This document shows positions 1-13,667 of a DNA stretch of 64,000 nucleotides, piece by piece. Positions within the stretch are counted from its first letter, which is position 1; each line of letters starts with the position of its first letter. The DNA lies in the NCBI RefSeq assembly GCF_024171495.1, contig NZ_JALJZW010000007.1:62001-126000 (forward strand). Reading direction: 5' to 3'. Under the pieces are notes generated by a model, which was not told the origin of the DNA, made no database searches, and saw nothing but the letters and a program-made list of their open reading frames with translations. The position numbers and the translations under genes were made by a program. The stretch is from Deinococcus sp. HSC-46F16. GTDB lineage: Bacteria; Deinococcota; Deinococci; Deinococcales; Deinococcaceae.

Positions 1-1262
<1,262 letters not shown>

Positions 1263-1330
1263 GGGTGGGGGGAGGGGGTCGGAGCGTGGGAGTCCCGGCC
1301 CTCTTGCCGTGAGGCTGGCTATCTTGACCC

Positions 1331-2047
1331 ATGCGCCTCGCCGTCTTCGGAGATATCCACGGCAACCTTCCGGCCCTCCACGCCGCTCTGGCCGACATGC
1401 GGGCGCAGGGGGCCGACGCTTACCTGTGCCTGGGAGACGTGGCCCTCGGCGGCGTCTGGCCGCGTGAATGTCTGGCCGAGGTCGCCGCGCTGGGCTGCCC
1501 CGTGGTGCGTGGCAACGCCGACCGTCTGCTGCTGGAGCCCCTCCAGCCCTTCTCCCCACGCGGCTTCCCGGACGAGGAGAAGCTGCACGAGATCGACGCC
1601 TGGGGATACGCGCAACTCACGCCAATCGACCGCAGCCTCGTGGTCTCCTGCCTTCCTTTGGTCGAACTGCCCGGCCTCCTGGGATTTCACGGCAGCCCCG
1701 AGCGCGACGACGAGACGCTGGGCGCACAGACCCCAGAGGCGCGGCTAGAAGCGTTGCGGGCCACCTCTGGACAGCACCCCATCTGGGTCGGGGGCCACAC
1801 CCACAAACCCCTGCTGCGAACGCTGGACGGCTGGACGCTCCTCAATCCGGGAAGCGTCGGCCTGCCTTACGAGCGGAGGGGCGACCGCTACGTCAATCTT
1901 GCCCAAGCCAGTTACCTGCTGTTGGGTTCAGCCGGTCAGGTGACCTTCCGAACCGTGCCCTACGACGTGCGGGCGGTGCAGGAAGGCATCCTCGCCAGCG
2001 GCGTTCCCCATGCCGAGTGGCTGGCCGCCGAATGGGTGGAGGGCTAG
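1331..2047 (+). CDS. Calcineurin-like metallophosphoesterase (YfcE/MJ0936 type)
   Basis: A 238-aa protein with the metal-binding motifs of the calcineurin-like superfamily in order: GDIHGN near the N-terminus (D8, H10), GD ([10 protein letters not shown]), GN (VRGNADR), and GGHTHKP near residue 158, followed by NPGSVGLP. These identify a compact one-domain phosphodiesterase or phosphatase. Substrate cannot be told from sequence. The start is the ATG directly after a TATCTT -10 box with a 5-base gap, which suggests a leaderless mRNA. The stop lies 23 bases before deoD, which has its own -10 box. Confidence 0.85.
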   Translation: MRLAVFGDIHGNLPALHAALADMRAQGADAYLCLGDVALGGVWPRECLAEVAALGCPVVRGNADRLLLEPLQPFSPRGFPDEEKLHEIDAWGYAQLTPIDRSLVVSCLPLVELPGLLGFHGSPERDDETLGAQTPEARLEALRATSGQHPIWVGGHTHKPLLRTLDGWTLLNPGSVGLPYERRGDRYVNLAQASYLLLGSAGQVTFRTVPYDVRAVQEGILASGVPHAEWLAAEWVEG

Positions 2048-2070
2048 GTTCCTCTGTTACCCTGTCCCCG

Positions 2071-2778
2071 ATGACGGTTCACCTGAACGCCAAAGAAGGC
2101 CAGATCGCCGAGACCGTGCTGCTGCCCGGCGACCCCCTCCGCGCCCAGCACATCGCGGAGACGTTTTTCGAGAATCCCGAACTGCACAACACCGTGCGCG
2201 GCATGCACGGCTACACCGGCACCTACAAGGGCCAGCGCGTCAGCGTGCAGGGCACCGGCATGGGCATCGCCTCCTCGATGATCTATGTCAGCGAGCTGAT
2301 CACCGGCTACGGCTGCAAGAACCTGATCCGGGTGGGCACCTGCGGGTCCTATCAGGCGGACGTGCATGTGCGCGACCTGATCCTCGCGCAGGCGGCCTGC
2401 ACCGACTCGAACATCAACAACATCCGTTTCGGGGCCAAGACCTTCGCGCCCATCGCCGACTTCGGGCTGCTGCTGCGGGCCTACCAAATTGCGCAGGAGC
2501 GGGGCTTCACCACCCACGTCGGCAACATCATGTCCTCGGACACCTTCTACCACGACGATTTCGACCAGTACAAACTCTGGGCCGAGTTCGGGGTGCTGGG
2601 CGTCGAGATGGAGGCTGCCGGACTGTACACCCTCGCCGCCAAGCACGGGGTCCGGGCACTGACCATCCTGACCGTCTCCGACCACCTCGTCACGCGGGAG
2701 GAGACGACCGCCGAGGAGCGTCAGACCACCTTCAACGGAATGATCGAGGTCGCGCTGGACGCGGCGCTGGGGCTGTAA
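2071..2778 (+). CDS. deoD: Purine nucleoside phosphorylase, DeoD type
   Basis: A 235-aa hexameric-type purine nucleoside phosphorylase of nucleotide salvage, cleaving purine (deoxy)ribonucleosides with phosphate to free base and pentose-1-phosphate. LLPGDPLRA supplies the phosphate-binding loop, RVGTCGSY the second phosphate contact, and [10 protein letters not shown] the ribose-binding Met/Glu pair. An SDH motif (VSDHLV) carries the Asp used for base binding. Length fits DeoD. The ATG sits 7 bases after a TACCCT -10 box, arguing for leaderless initiation and against the longer open frame that runs in from upstream. A strong terminator follows. Confidence 0.95.
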   Translation: MTVHLNAKEGQIAETVLLPGDPLRAQHIAETFFENPELHNTVRGMHGYTGTYKGQRVSVQGTGMGIASSMIYVSELITGYGCKNLIRVGTCGSYQADVHVRDLILAQAACTDSNINNIRFGAKTFAPIADFGLLLRAYQIAQERGFTTHVGNIMSSDTFYHDDFDQYKLWAEFGVLGVEMEAAGLYTLAAKHGVRALTILTVSDHLVTREETTAEERQTTFNGMIEVALDAALGL

Positions 2779-2796
2779 GACCGGGACTCACCCACA

Positions 2797-2826
2797 GGGA
2801 GGCGAGCGCGTTGGCACTCGCCTCCC
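2797..2826. terminator. Convergent intrinsic terminator between deoD and the rRNA methyltransferase gene
   Basis: A 10-bp perfect stem, GGGAGGCGAG (2797-2806) with CTCGCCTCCC (2817-2826), closes a 10-base loop between two convergent genes. The following TTGCCGTT is only weakly T-rich. Confidence 0.75.
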
Positions 2827-2845
2827 TTGCCGTTGGGGGCGATGC

Positions 2846-4099
2846 CTAGGGCTTCCGCCGCAGCCGGGCGATAAAAAAGCCGTCTATGCCGTCTTCCATG
2901 ACGGTCAGCACGCCGTCTCCGGCCGGAACGGTGGGCAGGTCCAGGCCGGGCAGCGGCTCCGGCGAGAACTCCGGGTGGGTGGCAAGAAAGTCAGCCACGA
3001 CTTTCGCCCCCTCCTGCGGCGCCACGCTGCACACGCTGTAGACCAACAGCCCGCCCGGCTCGACCAGCGCGGCGGCGTTCGGCAGCATCCGGCGCTGGAG
3101 GGTCGCCATCTCCCCCACCGCCTCCGGGGTCAGCCGCAGCTTGATCTCCGGGTGGGCGCGGAGGGTCCCCGTCCCCGTGCAGGGCGCGTCCAGCAGCACG
3201 AGGGGCGCGGGCGCCAGGTCCAGCGGCTCGCTCAGGTCATGCGTCACGAAGTCGGCACTCAGCCCCAGCCGCGCCAGATTCTGCCGGGCGGCGGCGTGCT
3301 TGCGCTCCGCCACGTCCACGCTGGTGACCTGTGCCCCCCGCGCGGCAAGCATAGCCGCCTTGATCCCCGCTCCCCCGGCGAGGTCCAGCACCCGTGCCCC
3401 CGCCACCTCCCCCAGCGCGTCCACGACCGCGAGGCTGGCCGGGTTGATGGGTTGCGCCTGCCCCCGGCGGTAGGCGGCATTCTCGCGCAGGGGCCGCGCC
3501 AACGTCACCCGGTCCACCCCATTCGGCCCCGGCTCCACGGCGCTGCCCTCGGCTTCCAGCGCCTGCACCCCGGCTTCCGAGAGACTCAGCCACAGCGGCT
3601 GCGGCGTGAGCAGGTCGGCCATCACCGCGTCGGCCCGCTCGCCGTAGGCCGACCGGAGGAGTTCGGTCAGCCAGCCGGGCAGGGCGAAACGCGTCTCCTC
3701 GGTGACGGGTGGAAGTTCCACCCGCCGCAGTACCGCGTTGACCAGGCCGGAGGGGGCCAGCCGCGCCCCCCGTGCCAGTCCCACGTACTCGCTGACGACC
3801 GCGTGGGGAGGCGTCCCCAGCACGAGCTTCTCGAAGGCCCCCGCCAGCAGCAGTGCCCGCGTCTTGGGGTGCGTCTCGCCGCGCAGCAGGGGGGTGAGGG
3901 CCGCCCCCAGGGTGGGCGCGTGGCGCAGGGTGCCGTAGACGATGTGGGTGGCGAGGCCCGCGTCGCGGGCGGGCAGCCGGGCAGCGGCCAGCGCACTGTC
4001 CAGCGCGGGCGCGGCGAACGTCTCGCCCGCCAGCACGCGCAGCAGGACGCGAACGGCCAGCGCACGGGCCGGATTGTAGGTGGGGCGCGGAGCCGTCAT
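2846..4099 (-). CDS. rsmB: 16S rRNA (cytosine-C5) methyltransferase, RsmB/NOL1-NOP2-sun family
   Basis: A 417-aa SAM-dependent RNA m5C methyltransferase. The N-terminal third resembles the NusB-like RNA-binding domain of RsmB ([16 protein letters not shown]... VYGTLRH). The C-terminal Rossmann domain has the SAM loop [11 protein letters not shown], motif [13 protein letters not shown] with its cysteine, and motif VI VYSVCSV with the catalytic cysteine. The fusion of both domains points to RsmB (m5C967) rather than RsmF. The ATG chosen at 4099 lies 7 bases after a TATGCT -10 box; longer in-frame extensions upstream would span that promoter. Confidence 0.88.
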   Translation of the reverse strand: MTAPRPTYNPARALAVRVLLRVLAGETFAAPALDSALAAARLPARDAGLATHIVYGTLRHAPTLGAALTPLLRGETHPKTRALLLAGAFEKLVLGTPPHAVVSEYVGLARGARLAPSGLVNAVLRRVELPPVTEETRFALPGWLTELLRSAYGERADAVMADLLTPQPLWLSLSEAGVQALEAEGSAVEPGPNGVDRVTLARPLRENAAYRRGQAQPINPASLAVVDALGEVAGARVLDLAGGAGIKAAMLAARGAQVTSVDVAERKHAAARQNLARLGLSADFVTHDLSEPLDLAPAPLVLLDAPCTGTGTLRAHPEIKLRLTPEAVGEMATLQRRMLPNAAALVEPGGLLVYSVCSVAPQEGAKVVADFLATHPEFSPEPLPGLDLPTVPAGDGVLTVMEDGIDGFFIARLRRKP

Positions 4100-4151
4100 G
4101 GCGGGCAGCATAGAGCGGGGGACGGTCCGCACTCTGTCCCGGCAGGAAGAA

Positions 4152-5396
4152 TCAGACTTTGGCCTCCTGGGCCGGGCGGACCTGGGGCCGGGCAATCAGG
4201 GTCCAGAGGAGCAGGGCGAGGAGAATGCCGCCGCTCAGGAAATAGGGGGCCGCGTGGCCGACGCCCTGGTACATCCCGGTGCCGATCAGGGGTCCCGTCA
4301 TCCGGCCCAGGGCCAGGGCGCTGCTGTTCAGGCCCGCCACCGCGCCCTGCTGCCCCGCCCCCGCACTCAGCGAGAGGGCCGCGCTGAGGCTGGGGCCGAG
4401 GACCGCGCTGCCCACCCCGATCACCGCCAGCGCCGCCGTGATGGGCCAGAAGCTCTGCCCCAGCGGCAGCAGGAACATGCCCGCGCCCATCACCAGCAGC
4501 CCCAGCGAGATCAGCGGTCCCGGCGCGAACTTGCGGCTGAGCGGCCGCATCGCCCCGCCCTGCACCGCCGCCGCCAGCAACCCGAAGACCGCCAGCATCA
4601 GCCCCACCGTCCGCGCCGTGCCTTCCGGGGTCAGGCGCAGGGTGTCCTGCACGTAAAAGGCGATGGTCTGCTCCATGCCCACGCTCGCCAGGGTGTACAG
4701 GGCACTCACGGCCAGAAAGAGGAGGATGCCCGGCCGTCCCAGCAGGGCGCGGCGTTCCCCGGCGGGGGCAGGCGCCGCATCCGCCCGGCGCGTCTCGGGG
4801 AGGGTGCGCCACGCGGCGAATGCCGTGACCAGCCCCAGCCCCGCGCTGAAGAAGATGGGGGCAGTCAGCCCGAAGCCCGAGAGGGCGGCTCCCAGCGCAG
4901 GCCCGAACACCACCCCCAGCCCAAAGGCCGCGCCGATCAGGCCCATCGCGGCGGCGCGGTCCTTCTCGCTGCTGAGGTCGGCCATCATCGCCTGCGCGGT
5001 GGGCAGGGTCGCGCTCGACAGCACGCCGCCCACCACGCGGGAGGCGACCAGCAGGGCGAACAAGAGGCCCCCGGCGAGGACTCCCTGCGCCCCCAGCACC
5101 GCCAGCACCCCGAACAGCCCGAAGCTCAGCGAGAACCCGATCAAGCCCAGGATCAGCACCGGCTTGCGTCCCACCCGCTCGCTGCGGCTGCCCCAAATCG
5201 GCGAGAAGACGAACTGCGCGAGGCTGTAGGCGGTCGAGAACCAGCCGATCTGCGTCACCGAAAGGCCGAGTTCCCGCCCCAGCGGCGCGATGATGGGAAA
5301 CAGCACGCTCAGGCCCAGCATGGCGACGAAGATGGTCAGAAACAGGGTCAGCTTGGGCGAGAGCGGGCCGCGTGGGCGGGTCGGAGCGGCGGTCAT
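4152..5396 (-). CDS. MFS drug:H+ antiporter, 12-TM DHA1 type
   Basis: A 414-aa inner-membrane protein with about twelve hydrophobic helices split 6+6 by a polar Pro/Ala loop near residue 210. The TM2-TM3 loop carries motif A in the form [12 protein letters not shown], and TM5 has a motif-C-like stretch ([15 protein letters not shown]) typical of drug antiporters of the TetA/Bmr group. Substrate unknown. The gene starts 6 bases after a TAGAGT -10 box whose -35 region is covered by a palindrome (5417-5432) resembling TetR-family operators, so expression is probably ligand-induced. Confidence 0.85.
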   Translation of the reverse strand: MTAAPTRPRGPLSPKLTLFLTIFVAMLGLSVLFPIIAPLGRELGLSVTQIGWFSTAYSLAQFVFSPIWGSRSERVGRKPVLILGLIGFSLSFGLFGVLAVLGAQGVLAGGLLFALLVASRVVGGVLSSATLPTAQAMMADLSSEKDRAAAMGLIGAAFGLGVVFGPALGAALSGFGLTAPIFFSAGLGLVTAFAAWRTLPETRRADAAPAPAGERRALLGRPGILLFLAVSALYTLASVGMEQTIAFYVQDTLRLTPEGTARTVGLMLAVFGLLAAAVQGGAMRPLSRKFAPGPLISLGLLVMGAGMFLLPLGQSFWPITAALAVIGVGSAVLGPSLSAALSLSAGAGQQGAVAGLNSSALALGRMTGPLIGTGMYQGVGHAAPYFLSGGILLALLLWTLIARPQVRPAQEAKV

Positions 5397-5402
5397 GGGG
5401 GC

Positions 5403-5432
5403 ACTCTACACCACGACTGACCGCTCGGTCAG
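5403..5432 (-). promoter_or_regulatory. Leaderless promoter with TetR-type operator for the MFS gene
   Basis: On the minus strand a TAGAGT -10 box (5408-5403) lies 6 bases before the ATG. The inverted repeat CTGACCGCTCGGTCAG (5417-5432; arms CTGACCG/CGGTCAG, 2-base centre) covers the -35 position. A repressor bound here would block RNA polymerase. No TetR gene is adjacent; the nearest in the window is at 61792. Confidence 0.6.
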
Positions 5433-5539
5433 GACAAAGACCCCTCCTGCTCCGCCACAGTTCCATCACACGTTGAATTCAGTGCAAAAAAGCGGACTTT
5501 CCATGACAGGGACGTGAAAAGATCACCTTGAGTCTACCC

Positions 5540-5568
5540 TTGTCAAGTTAGGCCTTGTTGCCTATACT
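5540..5568 (+). promoter_or_regulatory. Sigma-70 promoter of malE
   Basis: TTGTCA (5540-5545), a 17-base spacer, then TATACT (5563-5568): a near-consensus vegetative promoter. It predicts a start near 5575 and a leader of about 135 bases before the malE ATG, unlike the leaderless style of many neighbours. Confidence 0.75.
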
Positions 5569-5710
5569 GGGCCTCAGCCACCGGAGCAAGTGCAGGCAAA
5601 GACGCGGCAGTTCAGGCTCACCCGGAAGTGAGCGCAGCGCCCAGGTGGTCCCCAATGTCTGTTCCCTCGCTGGAAGCGGTTTCATCCTCTCGCTTCCCCA
5701 AGGAGTTGCC

Positions 5711-6892
<1,182 letters not shown>

Positions 6893-6900
6893 TCCCACAG

Positions 6901-6936
6901 GAGGAGAGGCCAGCCGCACCGGGTCTCTCCTCTTTT
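6901..6936 (+). terminator. Partial terminator or processing hairpin between malE and malF
   Basis: Perfect 8-bp stem GAGGAGAG (6901-6908) / CTCTCCTC (6925-6932) followed by TTTT. Its place after the binding-protein gene fits a leaky terminator or a 3'-stabilising hairpin that lowers permease expression relative to malE. Confidence 0.7.
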
Positions 6937-7070
6937 GCTGGACTTCGGCGGACGGGCAGCGGGCTCGTCCGCCGCTCGCGTGGAGGAGTATGGTGGGAAC
7001 CACCAACCTGCTGCGCCGCCTGCGGTCCTGACCCGTCCTACCCCTGTTTGTGAGGAGGCCTCCTACCCCT

Positions 7071-9850
<2,780 letters not shown>

Positions 9851-9867
9851 GCCGCCTCGACGTGAAG

Positions 9868-9897
9868 GCCCCCGGCACGTGTGCCTGGGGCTTTTTC
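9868..9897 (+). terminator. Intrinsic terminator of the mal operon
   Basis: GCCCCCGGCAC / TGCCTGGGGC hairpin followed by CTTTTTCTT, directly after malG. This is a typical rho-independent terminator. Confidence 0.85.
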
Positions 9898-9914
9898 TTC
9901 GCGCCCACCAAAGG

Positions 9915-9938
9915 AAAAGCCCCCGCCGGAGCGGGGGC
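9915..9938 (-). terminator. Ancestral terminator of tRNA-Val, now stranded at attL
   Basis: On the minus strand an 8-bp perfect stem GCCCCCGC/GCGGGGGC (9919-9926 with 9931-9938, four-base loop) is followed by TTTTCC. It lies just beyond the tRNA 3' fragment at 9943-9987, so before prophage insertion it would have terminated the tRNA transcript. A replacement hairpin lies at 51601-51621. Confidence 0.75.
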
Positions 9939-9942
9939 CATC

Positions 9943-9987
<45 letters not shown>

Positions 9988-10006
9988 TCCCATGCGGCCC
10001 AGTCCA

Positions 10007-10095
10007 TTGGAATCCCCTGGAATCCGTTGGAGTCCTCTAGCACGTGGTTTCTCGACTTACATCGGACAGTAGAGAGGAATGGAGAGGAATGGAGA
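10007..10095. repeat. Direct repeats at the left prophage end, candidate integrase arm sites
   Basis: Three copies of (T)TGGAATCC or TTGGAGTCC at 10007-10015, 10018-10025 and 10027-10035, about one helical turn apart. A tandem GAGAGGAATG repeat lies at about 10072-10092. Closely phased short repeats near att cores are typical arm-binding sites for tyrosine integrases or excisionases. The 370 bases between malG and the first phage gene hold only this, attL and the two terminators. Confidence 0.4.
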
Positions 10096-10220
10096 ACGGT
10101 GGCGCTGCTGCAACCGCTGCTGCTTTTTTCCTGCATCTCGCGCCTACCTTTCCGCCCGGGACTAGCGACCCCTTTGGTCCCGCCCCCTTATCCCCAGCTC
10201 CGTCCACAGCCTGTGGACAA

Positions 10221-10433
10221 CTACTGCTCCAGCCATCCCCTCATCTCGCGCCAGCCGCCGCGCGCGTAGCCGTCCTCTCCCTCACCGTGCAACAGGCGCC
10301 ACTGCCAAACGCCGCCCTCGCGGGTCATGGTGGCCAGCTCGCCGCTTTTGCGCTGGGCATGATAGAGCTGACGCTCCTGCGTGCTGCTGTCTTCGGGGGG
10401 AAGGGGGCGACCTGGGCGGAACTCTACAGTCAT
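10221..10433 (-). CDS. Small phage protein, 70 aa
   Basis: Unrecognised hydrophilic protein rich in Arg, Glu and Trp (VWQWRLLHGEGEDGY... WREMRGWLEQ). It is the last leftward gene before attL, starting 9 bases after the stop of the 55-aa membrane protein upstream. Protein-like composition and tight packing support it as real. It lies beyond the late lysis cassette, where lambdoid phages often carry dispensable genes. Confidence 0.55.
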   Translation of the reverse strand: MTVEFRPGRPLPPEDSSTQERQLYHAQRKSGELATMTREGGVWQWRLLHGEGEDGYARGGWREMRGWLEQ

Positions 10434-10442
10434 GGGCGGAGG

Positions 10443-10610
10443 TTACTGTCCCCACACCGCCCACGCGAACGCCCCCAGCACCGGCACGGCCACGATCACC
10501 CCCAGCACCAGCGTCTCGGGCTCGCGGTAGCCCAGCCAATTGAGCGTGAGCCCGGCGGCGGCGCAGGCCAGGGCGAACCAGAACACGGCGGGCGGGGGGC
10601 GCTCAGGCAT
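10443..10610 (-). CDS. Small two-TM membrane protein, 55 aa
   Basis: MPERPPP, then two hydrophobic segments (about residues 9-26 and 34-53) joined by a short NWLGYREPE turn. The ATG overlaps the stop of the upstream 85-aa gene by eight bases, suggesting coupled translation. It could be a second holin or antiholin, or simply a small membrane moron; sequence alone does not decide. Confidence 0.6.
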   Translation of the reverse strand: MPERPPPAVFWFALACAAAGLTLNWLGYREPETLVLGVIVAVPVLGAFAWAVWGQ

Positions 10611-10860
10611 GGCCCGCGTCCCCCGGACACGGCTCGACGAACTCGACGTCGAGCCAGTAGGCGGCGGCGTCCTCGTCGGCCACCTGTTCGCGCAGCAGCT
10701 CCCACACCTCGGCGCGGAGGGTCTCGTCGCAGCCGAGCCGGTCCGCGAGGGCCGTGCGCTCCTCAGCGCTGGGGCCGTCGTGCCCGTAACCCTGGTCCTC
10801 TGCATAGGCCTGCGCGAGCAGGTCGGCGATCTCGGGCGCAGTCAGAGAAGCAGGGTGCAT
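10603..10860 (-). CDS. Acidic phage protein, 85 aa
   Basis: Unrecognised, strongly acidic protein (MHPASLTAPEIADLLAQ... ending CPGDAGHA). Predicted to be helical, with no signal peptide. I chose the ATG at 10860; an upstream in-frame ATG at 10899 would start inside the terminator hairpin at 10876-10913. It heads a three-gene leftward cluster (this gene, the 55-aa membrane protein and the 70-aa protein). Confidence 0.65.
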   Translation of the reverse strand: MHPASLTAPEIADLLAQAYAEDQGYGHDGPSAEERTALADRLGCDETLRAEVWELLREQVADEDAAAYWLDVEFVEPCPGDAGHA

Positions 10861-10875
10861 AGGGGCAGGGTAGTC

Positions 10876-10913
10876 AAAAAAGGCCCCACCCCGCCGCATG
10901 GCGAAGGTGGGGC
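10876..10913 (-). terminator. Intrinsic terminator after the lipoprotein gene
   Basis: On the minus strand GCCCCACC (10913-10906) pairs with GGTGGGGC, and a run of six T (bases 10881-10876) follows the stem. It closes the transcription unit of the lipoprotein gene at 10934-11371. Confidence 0.85.
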
Positions 10914-10933
10914 ATTAGCCTAACTTTATGGAT

Positions 10934-11371
10934 TTAGTTGCGCGTTGTCCGGAAGAAGATTCCACTTAGTTGAGAGCTGTTCTGCAGCGTGAACTCATCA
11001 CACGGAGCCACGAACTTGACGAACACAAAGAGGGTGTCGGTTTGCTGGTCCCCTACAGCCCTTAAATTGAAAGCGCAAGTGGTCGTGCTCTCACTAAACG
11101 TCGTAGTCCCCGTTGCGGTGAAGCGTCCGTCGACGACTTGGCCATCAATGGGGAGGCGGGCATTATCACGCAGTCTCATCTCACCGGTCACTCTGTTTCC
11201 TGCGTGCTGCAGTGTGAGCGTCCCCGCCCCACTCGCCAGTTCGCGCGCGTAAGTCCCCTCCCACGAGCCGGCGAATTGAAATGGTATTTCTGTTTTTACA
11301 GGTTGTGGAGCTGAGGCACAAGCCGTGAGCAGGCCAAACATACCAAGCGTTAGAAGGGCTACTTGTTTCAC
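10934..11371 (-). CDS. Prophage lipoprotein (moron), 145 aa
   Basis: A Lys-start signal peptide (KQVALLTLGMFGLLTACASA) ends in lipobox LTAC, so the mature protein should be lipidated at Cys18 and face outward. The rest is a small, probably beta-rich domain (FAGSWEGTYARELASGAGTL... GNRVTGEMRL...) with two cysteines. I chose the GTG at 11371 because TATTGT lies exactly 6 bases upstream and TTAAGC 17 bases before that, giving a leaderless host-type promoter. Own promoter plus own terminator makes it an autonomous cassette, probably expressed in the lysogen. Function unknown; superinfection exclusion or surface alteration is possible. Confidence 0.75.
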   Translation of the reverse strand: MKQVALLTLGMFGLLTACASAPQPVKTEIPFQFAGSWEGTYARELASGAGTLTLQHAGNRVTGEMRLRDNARLPIDGQVVDGRFTATGTTTFSESTTTCAFNLRAVGDQQTDTLFVFVKFVAPCDEFTLQNSSQLSGIFFRTTRN

Positions 11372-11377
11372 TCTCCG

Positions 11378-11406
11378 ACAATACCTCAAGGCCAGAAAGT
11401 GCTTAA
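11378..11406 (-). promoter_or_regulatory. Leaderless host-type promoter of the lipoprotein moron
   Basis: Minus strand: TTAAGC (11406-11401), 17-base spacer, TATTGT (11383-11378), six bases, GTG start at 11371. Confidence 0.55.
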
Positions 11407-11507
11407 GTAAATTTAGCGTCGGCCACCGTTGGGTTACATCCCACTAGGTTCAAAGGGCCGCCCCCCGCCCCAGCCGAAGCCGGAAGCGGGGGGCAGGTGC
11501 CGAGGGG

Positions 11508-11927
11508 TCAGTGCCCCGTCAAGTCGTTCAGGGTGGCATCCACCCACTCAGCCGTGCTGTCGGGCATGGGGGCCGGGTTATACCTCGCCTCTGCCTTGGC
11601 CCTGGCCTTCGCGCCGTTGATCTGGATGCCGGTGATGGCGTCCTTGCCCCCTGAGGCCACCAGCCCGGACAGCAGACCCAGCACCGCCCCCGACCACGCA
11701 GGTGGGAACGCCACGAGGTCTGCGAGGTCGGCCAGCCCCCCGGCCGCCAGCAGCGCCCCCAGCCCGGCGCCGATCAGCACCGAGAGCACCACCACCCGGC
11801 GCCCCTTCAGCGTCTCGCGCTCGCCCTTAGCGTTCTTCCGACCCAGGTGCACCTTCAGCAGTTGGGTCAGCGCCAGCACCAGTCCGGCGAGCGCCGCGAC
11901 TGTGGCAATCAGTTGCAGCATGTCCAT
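11508..11927 (-). CDS. Holin-like membrane protein
   Basis: A 139-aa protein that starts on the stop of the endolysin gene (ATGA overlap). Hydrophobic segments lie at about residues 3-24 (LQLIATVAALAGLVLALTQL), 45-75 and 84-105, and the C-terminus is charged (AKARAKAEARYNPAPM). A small membrane protein translationally coupled to the endolysin is the usual holin arrangement. The order here is endolysin then holin, and no holin family signature is recognised, so the role is inferred from context. Confidence 0.65.
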   Translation of the reverse strand: MDMLQLIATVAALAGLVLALTQLLKVHLGRKNAKGERETLKGRRVVVLSVLIGAGLGALLAAGGLADLADLVAFPPAWSGAVLGLLSGLVASGGKDAITGIQINGAKARAKAEARYNPAPMPDSTAEWVDATLNDLTGH

Positions 11928-12664
11928 CAGATCAACCCCGCTTCCCGGAGCTTCTTGTCTCCGACCTTCACCACGCGCCGCTCGCGCGTCTTTGTGTTCT
12001 CGACGACCGACACCCACTCGCCCTCCAGGGGCTGCATGGCCTCGTCGTGAAGCTGGTACCAGTTCAGCGGCACCGCCCGGCTGGGTTGATCGACGACCAC
12101 CCCGCCGCCGCGCCGCTCCCCCCGCGCGACCTCCACCTCGGCCAGCGTCCGCAGCGCCCCGTGCTCGGCCAGCCAGTCCTCGGGGTCGTGGTAGTGCTCG
12201 CGGATGTAGTCGGTGGCCTGCCTGCGGGTGTTGTACCGATTCGAGGCCCAGAAGTCCGGCGGCAGCAGCGAGCGCCTGACCTCGAAATGCAGGTGCGCCC
12301 AGCCCCGGTTTCCCTCCATTTTTCCGATCTGACCGATGATGTCGCCCATGCGGACGGTCTGCCCGACCTGGACCGTGATGCCGTAGACGTGCCCGTACTG
12401 GGTCCACACGCCGAGGTCGGGGTGATGGATCAGCACGATGCCGCCCCACTTCGGGAACGTCCCCGCCGCGACGACCACACCATCCGCGACGGCCCGGACC
12501 CGGTTGCCGAGGTCGGAGTCCCCGCCGCGCACGTCGTTGAGGTCGATGCCGCTGTGGGCCTGCTTGGTGCCGGGGTAGTAGCCGGGGTCGAGAAAGGCAC
12601 AGCCGGGCTGAATGCTGTAGCGGATGGTGTCCGTCTCCAGCACGGGATTGCAGACGAAGGTCAT
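11927..12664 (-). CDS. M23-family peptidase, phage endolysin
   Basis: A 245-aa LytM-type zinc metallopeptidase expected to cut peptide cross-bridges of peptidoglycan at lysis. Zinc ligands are visible as H37xxxD41 (HSGID) and the H124-L-H126 motif, with the typical YGHV segment between (Y90-G-H92). There is no signal peptide, so export needs a holin, which the next gene may supply. The C-terminal ~100 residues (YIREHYHDPEDWLAEHG... onward) look like a separate region. The start overlaps the stop of the upstream 85-aa gene (ATGA). Confidence 0.9.
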   Translation of the reverse strand: MTFVCNPVLETDTIRYSIQPGCAFLDPGYYPGTKQAHSGIDLNDVRGGDSDLGNRVRAVADGVVVAAGTFPKWGGIVLIHHPDLGVWTQYGHVYGITVQVGQTVRMGDIIGQIGKMEGNRGWAHLHFEVRRSLLPPDFWASNRYNTRRQATDYIREHYHDPEDWLAEHGALRTLAEVEVARGERRGGGVVVDQPSRAVPLNWYQLHDEAMQPLEGEWVSVVENTKTRERRVVKVGDKKLREAGLI

Positions 12665-12918
12665 GGCGCTCCAGTCGGGCCGTCCAGCCCAGGGATGTAG
12701 GGGGGGTCGAGGAATTGCAGGACGGTGCGGCCCTCGTGTCCGTGGATGGTCACCACGTCGGCGGTCGAGGTATAGAGGGCGGTCGAGCAGGGCGGCACCC
12801 GCCAGCGCATCGCCGCCGTTCCGTCGTGAAACTCGACGCCCTCGGCGACGACCCCGCAGCCGCTGGACCCACTCACGTCTTCCTCGCGTACCAGATGGAA
12901 TCGCCGCATCCGCATCAC
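12661..12918 (-). CDS. Small phage protein upstream of the endolysin, 85 aa
   Basis: Unrecognised soluble protein (RRFHLVREEDVSGSSGCG... TVLQFLDPPYIPGLD). Starts may be GTG 12918 or ATG 12915; both overlap the stop of the upstream gene. Tight overlaps on both sides place it firmly in the lysis/tail-end operon. Confidence 0.7.
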   Translation of the reverse strand: MMRMRRFHLVREEDVSGSSGCGVVAEGVEFHDGTAAMRWRVPPCSTALYTSTADVVTIHGHEGRTVLQFLDPPYIPGLDGPTGAP

Positions 12919-13226
12919 TCCCCCTTCGGGTCGTCAGGCCACTTGGTCCGGTCGTAGCCCAGCCGCTCGGCTTCTAACCGGGCTTGCAGGGCGAGGTGCC
13001 GCCACGCATCGCGCTCGCGGGTCATGATGGTCAGTCGCTTCTCCACGAGGTCGAGGCGTTCCTCGACCAGGGCGAGGCGGGCGGCGAGGTCCGTGCGAAG
13101 TTCCTTCTCCTGCCCGGCGGCCCCGGTGAGGACTCCCCGCAGGAAGACCCCCAGCAGCGTGATGACTCCCCCTCCACCCAGCCACACCGCCGCCTGCCCG
13201 AACACGTCACTGCCGGGCTGAGCCAT
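12915..13226 (-). CDS. Membrane-anchored coiled-coil protein, 103 aa
   Basis: One hydrophobic segment near residues 11-33 (GQAAVWLGGGGVITLLGVFL), then a charged coiled coil (LRTDLAARLALVEERLDLV... KRLTIMTRERD). The architecture, N-terminal TM plus periplasmic or cytoplasmic coiled coil in a lysis cassette, recalls Rz-type spanins or small hydrophobic phage proteins; no direct family match is visible. The ATG at 13226 lies inside the end of the preceding gene. Confidence 0.65.
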   Translation of the reverse strand: MAQPGSDVFGQAAVWLGGGGVITLLGVFLRGVLTGAAGQEKELRTDLAARLALVEERLDLVEKRLTIMTRERDAWRHLALQARLEAERLGYDRTKWPDDPKGE

Positions 13227-13653
13227 GCCCACTCCGGCCCCGGCTCATCACGCGCCGCCGGAACCACCGCACCTGCGTCATGTAGGCCCACAGCGAGCGC
13301 CCGAACAGCATCACGCCCACACTGCCAAGCGAGAAGTAGAAGAGGGTGGACGGCACCAGGCCCGCGCCCGAGGCGTAGACAGCCGCCACCACGAAGCTGC
13401 AATAGGCCGAGAAGGCCGTGCTGATTAACCCCAGCGGCACGCGCGTCGGCACGAAGATCAACAGCAGCGCGGCCACGAGGTTCCAGGTGCCCCACAGGTA
13501 CCAGTCCATGACCTCGGCGAAGGGCCGGAAGGTGATGGGCAGCAGCTCCGGCAGGTCGGGCCGGGGGAACACACAGGCGACGAAGACGAGGTGCGCCACG
13601 GCGAGCGTCCAGCGCAGCGCGAAGGCCACCCCATCCCAGAACAGGGGCGGCAT
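13207..13653 (-). CDS. Multi-pass membrane protein, 148 aa
   Basis: Four predicted transmembrane helices (about residues 10-30, 50-66, 70-95, 98-115), ending in a basic tail (WFRRRVMSRGRSGHG). It is unrecognised. Together with the neighbouring TM proteins it makes an unusually membrane-rich stretch next to the endolysin; it could be a holin/antiholin component or a lysogenic moron. I chose ATG 13653, 14 bases after the upstream stop. Confidence 0.65.
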   Translation of the reverse strand: MPPLFWDGVAFALRWTLAVAHLVFVACVFPRPDLPELLPITFRPFAEVMDWYLWGTWNLVAALLLIFVPTRVPLGLISTAFSAYCSFVVAAVYASGAGLVPSTLFYFSLGSVGVMLFGRSLWAYMTQVRWFRRRVMSRGRSGHGSARQ

Positions 13654-13667
13654 GGGACGCGGCGCCC

